57,718 bases of DNA from positions 1 to 57,718 of the forward strand of contig JAILDA010000063.1 of NCBI GenBank assembly GCA_024689865.1, in the 5' to 3' direction. Position 1 is the stretch's first letter. Every line of letters begins with the position of its first letter. This DNA is from Clostridia bacterium. GTDB taxonomy: Bacteria > Bacillota > Clostridia > Peptostreptococcales > Anaerovoracaceae. Positions 24,657-33,162 of this stretch are shown one piece after another. Made by a program: the position numbers and the translations under genes. The notes under the pieces were generated by a model, which was given only the letters and a program-made list of their open reading frames with translations, did no database searches and was not told the origin of the DNA.

Positions 24657-25331
24657 ATGCATAAACTTAAACGTCTTATGGAACTGATACGTCAGGGGGA
24701 ATATTGTAAGATAATCAGTTATTTTATTACTTTTCTGCCCAAACAGATCTACAGTCTGTCCGCGTCACTGAGGGATAAGAAGTTCGGCGGAAAGTCCGTT
24801 AACCGGGCCATACCTTCCAAATATGCCAAACAGGGTTCATCTCCGACTCAGAGTTCGGACTACCGCTGCATGAAGCGCGTATTTAATGAAGTTCCGCTTC
24901 TTCCTGATGACTTTTTCATAGATGTAGGCTGCGGCGAAGGACGTGTTCTGACCTACTTGTATTCGAAAGGGTTCCGCGGCAGATGCATCGGTATAGAACT
25001 GGATGAGGATGTTGCAAAAACAGCTGCCATGCGTACTGCATCATGCGAAAACGTTGAGATATGCTGCGGTGATGTTCTGGAACATCCGGAGCTTTTTAGG
25101 GATGCTACAGTCGTATATCTGTTCAATCCTTTTTCAAGAAGGATATTCAAACCTTTTGCAGAAATGCTTGTATCTGTCTGTTCCAGACCGGTCCGTCTGT
25201 ACTATTTGAATAGTCTGTACGAAAGCGAACTGCAGGATAATGAAAACTGGAGATGCCTTTCCAGCGGTGCGATACATCGCATAGGTCTGCGTCCTATGCG
25301 GTTCTCGGTATATGAACTGATCAGACACTGA
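24657..25331 (+). CDS. Class I SAM-dependent methyltransferase
   Basis: The 224-residue protein has the SAM-binding motif FIDVGCGEGRVLTYL near residue 87, an acidic strand-2 end (GIELDEDV), CGDVL as motif III and VYLFNPF as the strand-4 motif. The N-terminal ~80 residues are basic and may bind nucleic acid or membrane. The substrate cannot be inferred. The gene stands alone between two terminators. Confidence 0.75.
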   Translation: MHKLKRLMELIRQGEYCKIISYFITFLPKQIYSLSASLRDKKFGGKSVNRAIPSKYAKQGSSPTQSSDYRCMKRVFNEVPLLPDDFFIDVGCGEGRVLTYLYSKGFRGRCIGIELDEDVAKTAAMRTASCENVEICCGDVLEHPELFRDATVVYLFNPFSRRIFKPFAEMLVSVCSRPVRLYYLNSLYESELQDNENWRCLSSGAIHRIGLRPMRFSVYELIRH

Positions 25332-25362
25332 TCCCGGCCTGCGATCCTTAATATCAAACTGA

Positions 25363-25392
25363 TTGAAAACAGTGTGCATCGTGATGTATACT
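25363..25392 (+). promoter_or_regulatory. Candidate promoter of the GlsB-like gene
   Basis: TTGAAA (25363-25368), an 18-base spacer and TATACT (25387-25392) lie before the GGAGGT ribosome site of the gene at 25450. Confidence 0.6.
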
Positions 25393-25449
25393 GAAAACAG
25401 CAATTATTTTTGATCGTAAAGTGTTCTGGAATCATACGGAGGTAAACAC

Positions 25450-25692
25450 ATGCTTATCAAACTTATCGTAGAGATCGTAGTAGGAGCTATCTGCGGTTTC
25501 ATCGCCAACTCTCTCATGAAGGGCGATACCAGCAGCATCCTTAAGAACCTTATCCTCGGTGTAGTCGGCGGTTTCGTCGGTGGCATCATCGGCAACCTTC
25601 TGGGCGTCGGCGGAGGCTGGATAACCGGCATAATCCTCTCCATCGTAGGCGCATGCCTTGTAGTATGGCTTGTCAGGAAGCTTTTTAAGTAG
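25450..25692 (+). CDS. GlsB/YeaQ/YmgE-family small membrane protein
   Basis: The 80-residue protein has three short Gly-rich membrane segments (LIVEIVVGAICGFIANSLM, then NLILGVVGGFVGGIIGNLLG and GWITGIILSIVGACLVVWL), the transglycosylase-associated/GlsB pattern. Members are linked to general stress responses in Gram-positive bacteria; the biochemical role is unsettled. It has its own promoter candidate and a strong terminator. Confidence 0.85.
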   Translation: MLIKLIVEIVVGAICGFIANSLMKGDTSSILKNLILGVVGGFVGGIIGNLLGVGGGWITGIILSIVGACLVVWLVRKLFK

Positions 25693-25709
25693 GTAATATC
25701 ACAGTTAAG

Positions 25710-25738
25710 AAAAAGCAGGTCCCAGGACCTGCTTTTTT
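25710..25738. terminator. Strong terminator after the GlsB-like gene
   Basis: A perfect stem AAAAAGCAGGTCC / GGACCTGCTTTTT with a 2-base centre is followed by further T residues. Confidence 0.9.
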
Positions 25739-25823
25739 GTTGCGGATTACAGTTTTCCGGCTTTTTGTGACTTGTTTTTTTGGTGATAAAAAGGGAAAAG
25801 CGGAGAAATGTCCACTATGTTTT

Positions 25824-25868
25824 ATATGTAACATATGGTATAATTAATTACTTAATAATATTATTAAG
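25824..25868 (+). promoter_or_regulatory. Promoter with two palindromic operator candidates before the galactosidase operon
   Basis: A consensus TATAAT lies at 25839-25844. Immediately upstream, ATATGT-A-ACATAT (25824-25836) is a 13-base palindrome in the promoter spacer. Around the expected transcription start, CTTAATAATATTATTAAG (25851-25868) is a perfect 18-base palindrome whose last bases enter the AAGGAG ribosome site. One or both are plausible sites for the LysR protein encoded at the operon end or for another repressor. Confidence 0.6.
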
Positions 25869-25876
25869 GAGCGTCT

Positions 25877-28219
25877 ATGGTTTCCATCTGCAGCGGCTGG
25901 GAATTTTCCGGCCTTTGGTCCGAGGAGTTCTTACGCGGCGAAGGGACTTATCCCGTCGTCGATCTTCCTCATAACGTAAAAGAGATATCACTTCATTATG
26001 CGTCTCCCTCCGATTACGAGGGCATCTACGGATACAGGCGCGTCATCGAATGCGGCAGCGAACTTGCAGGCAAAAGGGTGTTCCTGCAGCTTGACGGCGC
26101 TGCTCACATAGCGCAGGTCTTTCTTAACGGCGAGCTTCTTTCGGAGCATCGCTGCGGCTACACGAGTTTCAGAACGGAGCTTACCGGGCATCTTAAGGAA
26201 GGATCCAACGTTCTTGCAGTGCGTCTGGATTCCACTGAAAACAAGGAAGTTCCGCCTTTCGGCTTCGTTATCGACTATCTTACCTACAGCGGTCTTTACA
26301 GAGAGGCATGGCTGGACATAAAGGGTCAGAGCTTCATAGATGATGTTTTCGTAAGTACTCCGGATCTTAAGACAGTACATGCTGCCGTTAAGACTGAAGG
26401 AGAAGCTTCGGAATGCAGACTTACGGTGCTGGACGGTAATAAAGAGATAGCATCCGCGTCCGGAAAACCAGGAGATCTTACGATATCCTGCGCGGACGTT
26501 CAGAGCTGGCATGTGGATCATCCCAAGCTTTACACACTTAAGACCGAGCTCTTCGGTAAAGACGGCACACTGCTGGATACAAGGGAAGACACTTTCGGAT
26601 TCCGTACAGCGGTATTCAAGGCGGACGGCTTCTATCTTAACGGAGAAAAGCTGTACATCCGCGGACTCAACCGTCATCAGAACTATCCTTACATAGGTTA
26701 TGCCGCAACTAAGAGCCTGCAGGAAGAGGACGCAAGGATACTTAAGGAAGAGCTTTGCTGCAACGCCGTAAGGACGTCGCATTATCCTCAGAGCCAATGG
26801 TTCGCAGACGCCTGCGACAGGCTGGGGCTGCTTGTGTTTACCGAGATCCCGGGCTGGCAGCACATAGGAGACGACAGCTGGAAGGATCAGGCTGTTGAGA
26901 ATACCCGCGAGATGGTGCTTCAGTACAGGAATCATCCGTCCATCGTTCTCTGGGGCGTGCGCATAAACGAGTCCCAGGACTGCGACGGCCTCTACGAAAG
27001 GACCAATAAACTGGCAAGGGAGCTGGATCCGACCAGACAGACTTCAGGTGTGCGCTACATAGAAAACAGTCATCTGCTGGAGGACGTCTACTCTTATAAC
27101 GATTTCTCCCACGAGGGCAGCAATCCCGGATGCAAGCCGAAGGAAAAGGTCACAAAGGAAGCAAGCAAGCCTCTCATCATCTCCGAGGCTAACGGCCATA
27201 TGTTCCCGACCAAGTCCTATGACAACTGGTCCAGAAGGCAGGAGCACGCGTTAAGGCACGCCAAGGTCCTCAATGATTCCATGGCCGACGGACAGCACTG
27301 CGGCACTTTCCAGTGGTGCATGTTCGATTATCCTACGCACAAGGATTTCGGTTCGGGCGACAGGGTATGCTATCACGGAGTAATGGATGCGTTCCGCAAC
27401 CCTAAGATCGCTGCGTATACGTATGCGAGCCAGGGCGAGAAGGTCCCGGTGCTGGAACCGACTTCATCCATGGACATAGGCGATTACCCCGGCGGCAACA
27501 TCGGAAGCATATACGTGCTGACTAATGCCGACGAAGTAAAGCTTTACAAAAATGATTATTATGTAAAAACATTTAAGCCGCAATATACAGGCGGCCTCAA
27601 GCATCCTCCGGTAAAGATAGACGATCTGGTAGGAGAGCTTCTTTCGACCCAGGAAGGCTTCCCCGAGAACAAAGCCAGGGACGTAGCGGCGTGCCTTGCC
27701 GACATTCAGAAATACGGGCCGTCCAATCTTCCGCTGAAGGCTAAGCTTAGGTTTGCCAGAGCTATGGCAAAGTACAAGCTTACTTATCAGGACGGCGTTG
27801 CGCTGTACGGCAAATACGTAGGAAACTGGGGCGGATCCAGTACGGTATGGCGCTTCGATGCAATTAAGGACGGCAAGGTCGTAAAGAGCGTAAAGAGATC
27901 CCCGTCGGATAAGCTCCATCTGGAAGTAAAATGCAGCAATACGGAACTTTCGGAAGGCTTTACCTACGACATGGCATCCATCCGCGTACGCATACTGGAC
28001 GAGAATGATAACGCTGCGGTCTATGCGCAGATCCCTGTACGCTTCGATGCGGAAGGTCCGATACAAATCGTCGGACCGGACGTCTGCACCGCCGAAGGCG
28101 GAATGTGCGGAACTTACATAAAGACCACCGGACAGTCCGGAACGGCAAAACTTACGGTCAGAACGGCTCAGACAGAGCCTTTCGAGATAGAATTTACAGT
28201 TAAAGGAAGGCAGTTATGA
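25877..28219 (+). CDS. Glycoside hydrolase family 2 (beta-galactosidase-like)
   Basis: The 780-residue enzyme has a sugar-binding jelly-roll (about residues 10-170), an Ig-like domain (170-270), a TIM barrel starting at YIRGLNRHQNYPYIG, and a long C-terminal extension. The acid/base is Glu365 in WGVRINES, and the nucleophile candidate is Glu437 in IISEANGHMFPTK. No signal peptide is present, so it acts in the cytoplasm. It overlaps the symporter gene by 4 bases (ATGA), and an alpha-galactosidase follows, so beta-galactosides are the likely substrate. Beta-glucuronidase or beta-mannosidase activity cannot be excluded from sequence alone. Confidence 0.88.
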   Translation: MVSICSGWEFSGLWSEEFLRGEGTYPVVDLPHNVKEISLHYASPSDYEGIYGYRRVIECGSELAGKRVFLQLDGAAHIAQVFLNGELLSEHRCGYTSFRTELTGHLKEGSNVLAVRLDSTENKEVPPFGFVIDYLTYSGLYREAWLDIKGQSFIDDVFVSTPDLKTVHAAVKTEGEASECRLTVLDGNKEIASASGKPGDLTISCADVQSWHVDHPKLYTLKTELFGKDGTLLDTREDTFGFRTAVFKADGFYLNGEKLYIRGLNRHQNYPYIGYAATKSLQEEDARILKEELCCNAVRTSHYPQSQWFADACDRLGLLVFTEIPGWQHIGDDSWKDQAVENTREMVLQYRNHPSIVLWGVRINESQDCDGLYERTNKLARELDPTRQTSGVRYIENSHLLEDVYSYNDFSHEGSNPGCKPKEKVTKEASKPLIISEANGHMFPTKSYDNWSRRQEHALRHAKVLNDSMADGQHCGTFQWCMFDYPTHKDFGSGDRVCYHGVMDAFRNPKIAAYTYASQGEKVPVLEPTSSMDIGDYPGGNIGSIYVLTNADEVKLYKNDYYVKTFKPQYTGGLKHPPVKIDDLVGELLSTQEGFPENKARDVAACLADIQKYGPSNLPLKAKLRFARAMAKYKLTYQDGVALYGKYVGNWGGSSTVWRFDAIKDGKVVKSVKRSPSDKLHLEVKCSNTELSEGFTYDMASIRVRILDENDNAAVYAQIPVRFDAEGPIQIVGPDVCTAEGGMCGTYIKTTGQSGTAKLTVRTAQTEPFEIEFTVKGRQL

Positions 28220-29613
28220 AACTAAGTTTAAAGCAAAAGATCGCCTTCGGCCTTGGCGCCGTAGGCAAGGACATGGTCTACGCCCTGTCTGCCGGCTACG
28301 TTCTTTACTATTATCAGGACCTGCTCGGCATTAAGGCTTCGTTCGTAGGTCTCATCCTGATGGTCGCAAGAGTCTTCGACGCAGTTAACGACCCGTTCAT
28401 GGGCATAGTCGTCGCCAAGACCAAGAGCAAGTGGGGAAGGTTCCGTCCCTGGCTGTTCACCGGTACGATACTTAACGCATTCGTTCTGTATGCGCTGTTC
28501 GCGGCTCCCAAGACTCAGGGCACCGGACTTCTTGTCTACTTCGCGGTGATCTACATCCTCTGGGGAATGACCTACACCGTAATGGACATTCCTTACTGGT
28601 CCATGATACCTGCTGTTACAGATACCCCTAAGGACCGCGAGAACCTCTCCGTTATAGGAAGGACCTGCGCAGGCGTCGGCTCCGCGATAATCCAGGTAGG
28701 CACCATGCTTTCCGTAAGCGCCTTCGGAGGCGGCAGCGAGAGAGCCGGTTTCAAGATCGTAGCTCTTATCGTAGGAATAGTATTCATCGTTACCGAGGTT
28801 ATCTGCTGCCTTGCGGTAAAAGAGACCCACAGGACCAAGATGGAGACTCCTACCGTAAAGGAGATGTTCAAGGGTCTGTTCGCAAACGATCAGGCGCTTG
28901 TAGTCGTTATCGGCATAGTGCTTATAAACAGCGCCCTGTACATAACTTCTAACCTTATAATCCTGTTCTTTAAGTACGATCTGGGTCCGGCGTCCGGATC
29001 CGACTGGGTAGGAAGCTACACGCTGTTCTCCACGGTCGGCGGAGCTTTCCAGATAATAGGAATGATGGTCATCTATCCGCTGCTGCGCAAAAAGCTCAGC
29101 AACACTCAGGTATTAAGGATATCTCTTCTGGGAGCGATGATCGGTTACCTGATAATAATGGCTCTGTGCTTCACCGGCCTTTCCGGAAACCTGATACTTA
29201 TCTGCATCCCCGGAATAATCGTCTTCGCATGCAACGGAATGCTTTCCGTACTTACTACTGTGTTCCTTTCCAACTCCGTCGACTACGGCGAGCTGAAGAT
29301 AGGGCACCGCGAAGAGAGCGTGATATTCTCCATGCAGACCTTCGTAGTCAAGCTTGCGTCCGGCATTTCCGTCGCCATAGCGGGCGTCGGTCTGGACATA
29401 ATAAAGTTCCAGGGCAACTCGGATCAGACCGGAGAGATAGTCCAGCAGACCGCTTCAGCCATAACGGGACTGAGGCTGCTCATGACCATAATTCCGATAG
29501 TTCTTCTGTTCGTTGCGTTCTTCTTCTTTAAGAAGAGGTTCAAGCTTACGGACGAAGTAGCCGAAGAGAACTCCAGGATACTCAGAGAAAAGAAGGAAGA
29601 AGCTGAGAAATAA
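28216..29613 (+). CDS. GPH-family glycoside-cation symporter (MelB-like)
   Basis: The 465-residue protein has 12 predicted membrane segments with GPH features: FGLGAVGKDMVYALSAGYVL, a DAVNDPFMG motif near residue 55, KWGRFRPWL, and VDYGELKIGHREESVIFS in the second half. The family carries glycosides with sodium or protons. It lies between two galactosidase genes, so it probably imports galactosides such as melibiose, raffinose breakdown products or galacto-oligosaccharides. Confidence 0.9.
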   Translation: MKLSLKQKIAFGLGAVGKDMVYALSAGYVLYYYQDLLGIKASFVGLILMVARVFDAVNDPFMGIVVAKTKSKWGRFRPWLFTGTILNAFVLYALFAAPKTQGTGLLVYFAVIYILWGMTYTVMDIPYWSMIPAVTDTPKDRENLSVIGRTCAGVGSAIIQVGTMLSVSAFGGGSERAGFKIVALIVGIVFIVTEVICCLAVKETHRTKMETPTVKEMFKGLFANDQALVVVIGIVLINSALYITSNLIILFFKYDLGPASGSDWVGSYTLFSTVGGAFQIIGMMVIYPLLRKKLSNTQVLRISLLGAMIGYLIIMALCFTGLSGNLILICIPGIIVFACNGMLSVLTTVFLSNSVDYGELKIGHREESVIFSMQTFVVKLASGISVAIAGVGLDIIKFQGNSDQTGEIVQQTASAITGLRLLMTIIPIVLLFVAFFFFKKRFKLTDEVAEENSRILREKKEEAEK

Positions 29614-29622
29614 GGAGACCTT

Positions 29623-31134
29623 ATGAGTCTTATAAACTACAGGATAACAGTCCAGACCGCCTCCGGGCAGGAAAAGCTGGACGGCATGGCCGAACTTTCC
29701 GAAGGTCCGCTGCGCATAAGATGCGACGTTCCGGAAGGACATCTGCGGGACGTAGAGGCGGACATGCGTCTGGATATCGCGGAAGACGACAGGATATTCG
29801 TAAACGGATACCAGACCTGGACCCATTCTCCGGAGTTTGCTCCCGGAGACGTCCAACGTGTATTCGGCAAAAAGCTTCCTAAAAAGCTTACGCACAAGTT
29901 CTATCTGGAAAGATACGGTGACATCTTTTTCCGCAATTATCCGCAGACGCCCGGGATCTTTACCGGATATTCATACTGTTACATCAGAAACGGTGAGGAG
30001 TTCCGCCTGTTCGCGTCGTTGGACGAGGAACCCGGATATACTGTGTTCACAGTCGATACCGGTTCCGGAAAGCTGCTTATCGAGCGCGACTGCCGCGGCA
30101 TAAGCTGCAAAGGGGAGCTTAAAGCATTCGACCTGTTCTACGCCAAGGGCTCGGAAGACGAGGTGTTCGACGCATGGTTCGATGCCATGGGCATTAAGGC
30201 CAGAACTACGGAAAAGCTTGCGGGATATACCAGCTGGTACAACCGTTATAACAAGATAAGCGAGTCCGAACTTCTGTCGGATCTTGACGGAGCAGCCGGG
30301 GTTCTTAAGCACGGCGACCTTTTCCAGATAGACGACGGATGGCAGGCTGCGGTGGGCGACTGGCTTACTGTGCGCGAGGATCGTTTTCCCTCGGGTCTTA
30401 AGGCTTTTACGGACGAGATACATCTGCGTGGGTATAAGGCAGGTCTTTGGCTTGCGCCTTTCGGCGCTCAGGAAAGCTCTGAGCTTGTAAAGAATCATCC
30501 GGACTGGCTTCTTAAGCCCGGCGGCAAGCCGTGGGCTGCGGGGGTCAACTGGGGACCGTTCTACGCTCTGGACATAGATAAGCCTGAAGTCGTTGAGTAT
30601 CTGGCAAAGGTGTTCCGAACTGTATTCGACGAATGGGGCTTCGACCTTGTAAAACTGGATTTCCTTTATGCAGCGGCTCCTTACGGAACGGAAGACGAAA
30701 GCAGGGCCGGCCGCATGATACGCGCCATGAAGCTTATAAGAAGCTGGTGCGGGGATAAACTCGTTCTGGGCTGCGGAGTGCCTCTGATGCCTGCCTTCGG
30801 CCTTGTGGACTACTGCCGCATAGGCTGCGACGTAGGTCCGGAATGGGACAGCACTGCGCTCATGCGTATGACGCACAGAGAAAGGGTGTCCACAAAGAAC
30901 AGCATAGACGATACCACGTTCCGCAGACAGCTCAACGGACGCGCCTTCATGAACGACCCGGACGTTTTCTTCCTCCGCGATGAAAACTGCAAGATGACTT
31001 CGGAAGAAAAGAAAACGCTTTACACTGCAAATGCAAGGTACGGCGGAATACTGCTCACGTCCGACGATTTCAGCAAATGGGACGACGATAAAAAGGCCGT
31101 ATATAAAGAGATTCGCAGCATGTTCGGAGGCTGA
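29623..31134 (+). CDS. Alpha-galactosidase, GH36-like
   Basis: The 503-residue cytoplasmic enzyme has the clan GH-D motifs: FQIDDGWQAAVGDW, a loop ending GLWLAPF, the nucleophile Asp346 in VKLDFLYAA and the acid/base Asp403 in RIGCDVGPEWD. It is shorter than the ~720-residue GH36 enzymes and its N-terminal beta-domain is reduced. GGAGACC precedes the ATG. The operon order GH2, symporter, GH36, LysR points to joint use of alpha- and beta-galactosides. Confidence 0.85.
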   Translation: MSLINYRITVQTASGQEKLDGMAELSEGPLRIRCDVPEGHLRDVEADMRLDIAEDDRIFVNGYQTWTHSPEFAPGDVQRVFGKKLPKKLTHKFYLERYGDIFFRNYPQTPGIFTGYSYCYIRNGEEFRLFASLDEEPGYTVFTVDTGSGKLLIERDCRGISCKGELKAFDLFYAKGSEDEVFDAWFDAMGIKARTTEKLAGYTSWYNRYNKISESELLSDLDGAAGVLKHGDLFQIDDGWQAAVGDWLTVREDRFPSGLKAFTDEIHLRGYKAGLWLAPFGAQESSELVKNHPDWLLKPGGKPWAAGVNWGPFYALDIDKPEVVEYLAKVFRTVFDEWGFDLVKLDFLYAAAPYGTEDESRAGRMIRAMKLIRSWCGDKLVLGCGVPLMPAFGLVDYCRIGCDVGPEWDSTALMRMTHRERVSTKNSIDDTTFRRQLNGRAFMNDPDVFFLRDENCKMTSEEKKTLYTANARYGGILLTSDDFSKWDDDKKAVYKEIRSMFGG

Positions 31135-31137
31135 TCA

Positions 31138-32022
31138 ATGAACATCCGTAAGATCAAAGGTTTTTGCACTGCAGCAAAGTGCGGGAGTTTCTTCAAGGCA
31201 GCGGACAGCATATTCATGTCGCAGCCTGCTTTCTCCCGGATGATATCTTCCATGGAGGAAGAGCTTGGATGCGTATTGTTCGAACGCAGCCGCACTGAGA
31301 CCGTGCTTACAGACATAGGCAAGCAGATCCTTCCGGAAATGGAACAGATCGTGGAGCACTACGAGAGGGCTGCCCACATAGCTTCTGTCTATACGCCTGT
31401 AGGCGAAGGGAACATCATAATCGGTGAATTCCGCTTCGGCTGGTCGGACCGTTCCAGAGAGCTGTGCGCCGAATGGAACTGCAAGAACATAGGATCTCCC
31501 ATCAAGACTCAGGAGGTGTCCGGAACTTCGGCTTTCACATCGCTGAGGGCCGGGGACATAGATTTTCTGCATACGATGTATACACCGACTAAGTTCCAGC
31601 CGTTCCTGGAGACAATACCTGCGGAACCGTTCAGGCACTGCGCGTATGTTTCCGTGGGACACAAGCTTGCAGGGAGGGAAGAGGTAAGTCTTTCGGACCT
31701 TAAGAACGAGAAGTTCATATTTTATGAACGCAGTCAGTTTCCGCTGATGTTCGAGAGGGTCACCTCTGCATGCGCCGAGGAAGGGTTCATTCCGACTGTC
31801 GTGTTCGAAACAGACAACACATCCATGATGATGAACCGTGTGGGAACGGGCGAGGGCATAGCCGTCATACCTAACTTCTGCAGACCGCTGCGCGGCGTCG
31901 TTGCCATTCCTATCAAGGAGATGCCCCACGAACCATCCTACTGGTTCTGGTGGAAGGAGAATACGCGTCCGGAAGTCCAGCAGTTCGTAAAATACCTGCA
32001 AGAGAAGACTTTCATCATCTGA
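31138..32022 (+). CDS. LysR-family transcription regulator
   Basis: The 294-residue protein has a LysR winged helix at the N-terminus (FCTAAKCGSFFKAADSIFMSQ, then QPAFSRMISSMEEELGCVLFERS) and a periplasmic-binding-like effector domain. It begins three bases after the GH36 stop with a GGAGG ribosome site, so it is the last gene of the galactosidase operon. It probably controls that operon, although LysR genes are more often divergent. A terminator follows at 32071. Confidence 0.88.
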   Translation: MNIRKIKGFCTAAKCGSFFKAADSIFMSQPAFSRMISSMEEELGCVLFERSRTETVLTDIGKQILPEMEQIVEHYERAAHIASVYTPVGEGNIIIGEFRFGWSDRSRELCAEWNCKNIGSPIKTQEVSGTSAFTSLRAGDIDFLHTMYTPTKFQPFLETIPAEPFRHCAYVSVGHKLAGREEVSLSDLKNEKFIFYERSQFPLMFERVTSACAEEGFIPTVVFETDNTSMMMNRVGTGEGIAVIPNFCRPLRGVVAIPIKEMPHEPSYWFWWKENTRPEVQQFVKYLQEKTFII

Positions 32023-32070
32023 ACGTTTTTCCTGCTCCTGTTTGTTTAAACTATAAAAATATTACACTTG

Positions 32071-32110
32071 TAGCCACACTTGCAAAAACTGCAAGTGTGG
32101 CGTTGTTTTT
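32071..32110 (+). terminator. Terminator of the galactosidase operon
   Basis: GCCACACTTGC pairs with GCAAGTGTGGC across AAAAACT and is followed by GTTGTTTTTTT. Confidence 0.9.
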
Positions 32111-32192
32111 TTGCATTACCTGCGCTTGTTGACTCAGTGTTAAAATTATATCAGGAAACAATAATGCTTTTTCAGATAAAGGAGGAAAGAAA

Positions 32193-33071
32193 ATGTCACT
32201 TAAATTTGAAAAAGACAAAGTATATCTCATGCCGGTATTCTTCGGACCGTCCTCCATGCAGGTCGAGCCGTGGGAAGGCGGCCGCGGAATGAACGACCAC
32301 TTCCAGCCCGGTGAAGTAAACGTTGTACAGGTAACCTACGAGACAGACAGGGAGACTCTTGAGGCAATGATCCCCGAGTGCTACACCCTTAACGATCCGT
32401 ACGTAAGCGTAACTCTCTGCGAGTTCACCAACCTCGGATGGCTCAACGGCGCTACCTACAACCTGATCAACATCAACGTTCCTGTTCACTTCAAGGGCGA
32501 GAGGGACGAACTGGACGGAGATCTGGTACTTGCGATGTTCGAGAACCACTGCGATCCTATCGTAGGCGGCCGTGAGACCATGGGTTATTCCAAGCTCTAC
32601 TGCGACATCCCCAGAGTCCGCAACGTGGACGGAAAGAAGATCGCTTATGCATCCAGCTGGGACTTCCGCTTCATGAAGATGGTAGTTGATACCAAGAAGC
32701 CCGCACCTGATGCTGAGACCCTTAAGAAGAGCGAAGCAAGATCCGCCGGTAAGATGCACTATAAGTACATTCCGGCAGTCAAGGAATTCGATGAGGATCC
32801 TGCAAAGAACTTCACCACTCCGGCCATCGCTTATCCGACCATCCTTCCGAAGTGGAAGAGACCGGCAGATTATCCGTATCCGCTCAGAATGCCCGAAGTT
32901 ACCTATTGCGACGGCAGCGTAGAGTTCTACGATCCCGAATGGGGCGACTGGCCGACCTACTGGAATGTGGGACACGGTCTTGCAAGCCTCAAGTGCAAGA
33001 GGGTCATCGCAGCCAAGGTCCTGACCTACGACGAGCCCTGCGAGTACACCACTTGCTACAGACTCAGATAA
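32193..33071 (+). CDS. Acetoacetate decarboxylase-family protein
   Basis: The 292-residue protein shows the family core GGRETMGYSKLYCDIP, where Lys134 sits at the position of the Schiff-base lysine (usually E-x-x-G-[YF]-P-K). Ser replaces the Pro before it. Known members decarboxylate acetoacetate or carry out related aldol/dehydratase chemistry. A strong AAAGGAGGAAAG ribosome site precedes it. The following gene is a GntP-type carrier that could import a keto or hydroxy acid. The true substrate is open. Confidence 0.8.
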   Translation: MSLKFEKDKVYLMPVFFGPSSMQVEPWEGGRGMNDHFQPGEVNVVQVTYETDRETLEAMIPECYTLNDPYVSVTLCEFTNLGWLNGATYNLININVPVHFKGERDELDGDLVLAMFENHCDPIVGGRETMGYSKLYCDIPRVRNVDGKKIAYASSWDFRFMKMVVDTKKPAPDAETLKKSEARSAGKMHYKYIPAVKEFDEDPAKNFTTPAIAYPTILPKWKRPADYPYPLRMPEVTYCDGSVEFYDPEWGDWPTYWNVGHGLASLKCKRVIAAKVLTYDEPCEYTTCYRLR

Positions 33072-33089
33072 TTACTGCAGTCACTTTAT

Positions 33090-33121
33090 TGACGCCTGCC
33101 CGGATCATTTCCGGGCGGGCG
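33090..33121 (+). terminator. GC-rich hairpin between the decarboxylase and permease genes
   Basis: GCCTGCCCGG pairs with CCGGGCGGGC across ATCATTT. No T-run follows, so it may stabilise or attenuate the mRNA rather than end it fully. Confidence 0.45.
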
Positions 33122-33162
33122 ATATAAGCCATTATTCTTATTGATCATTTAAGGAGTTTTAT

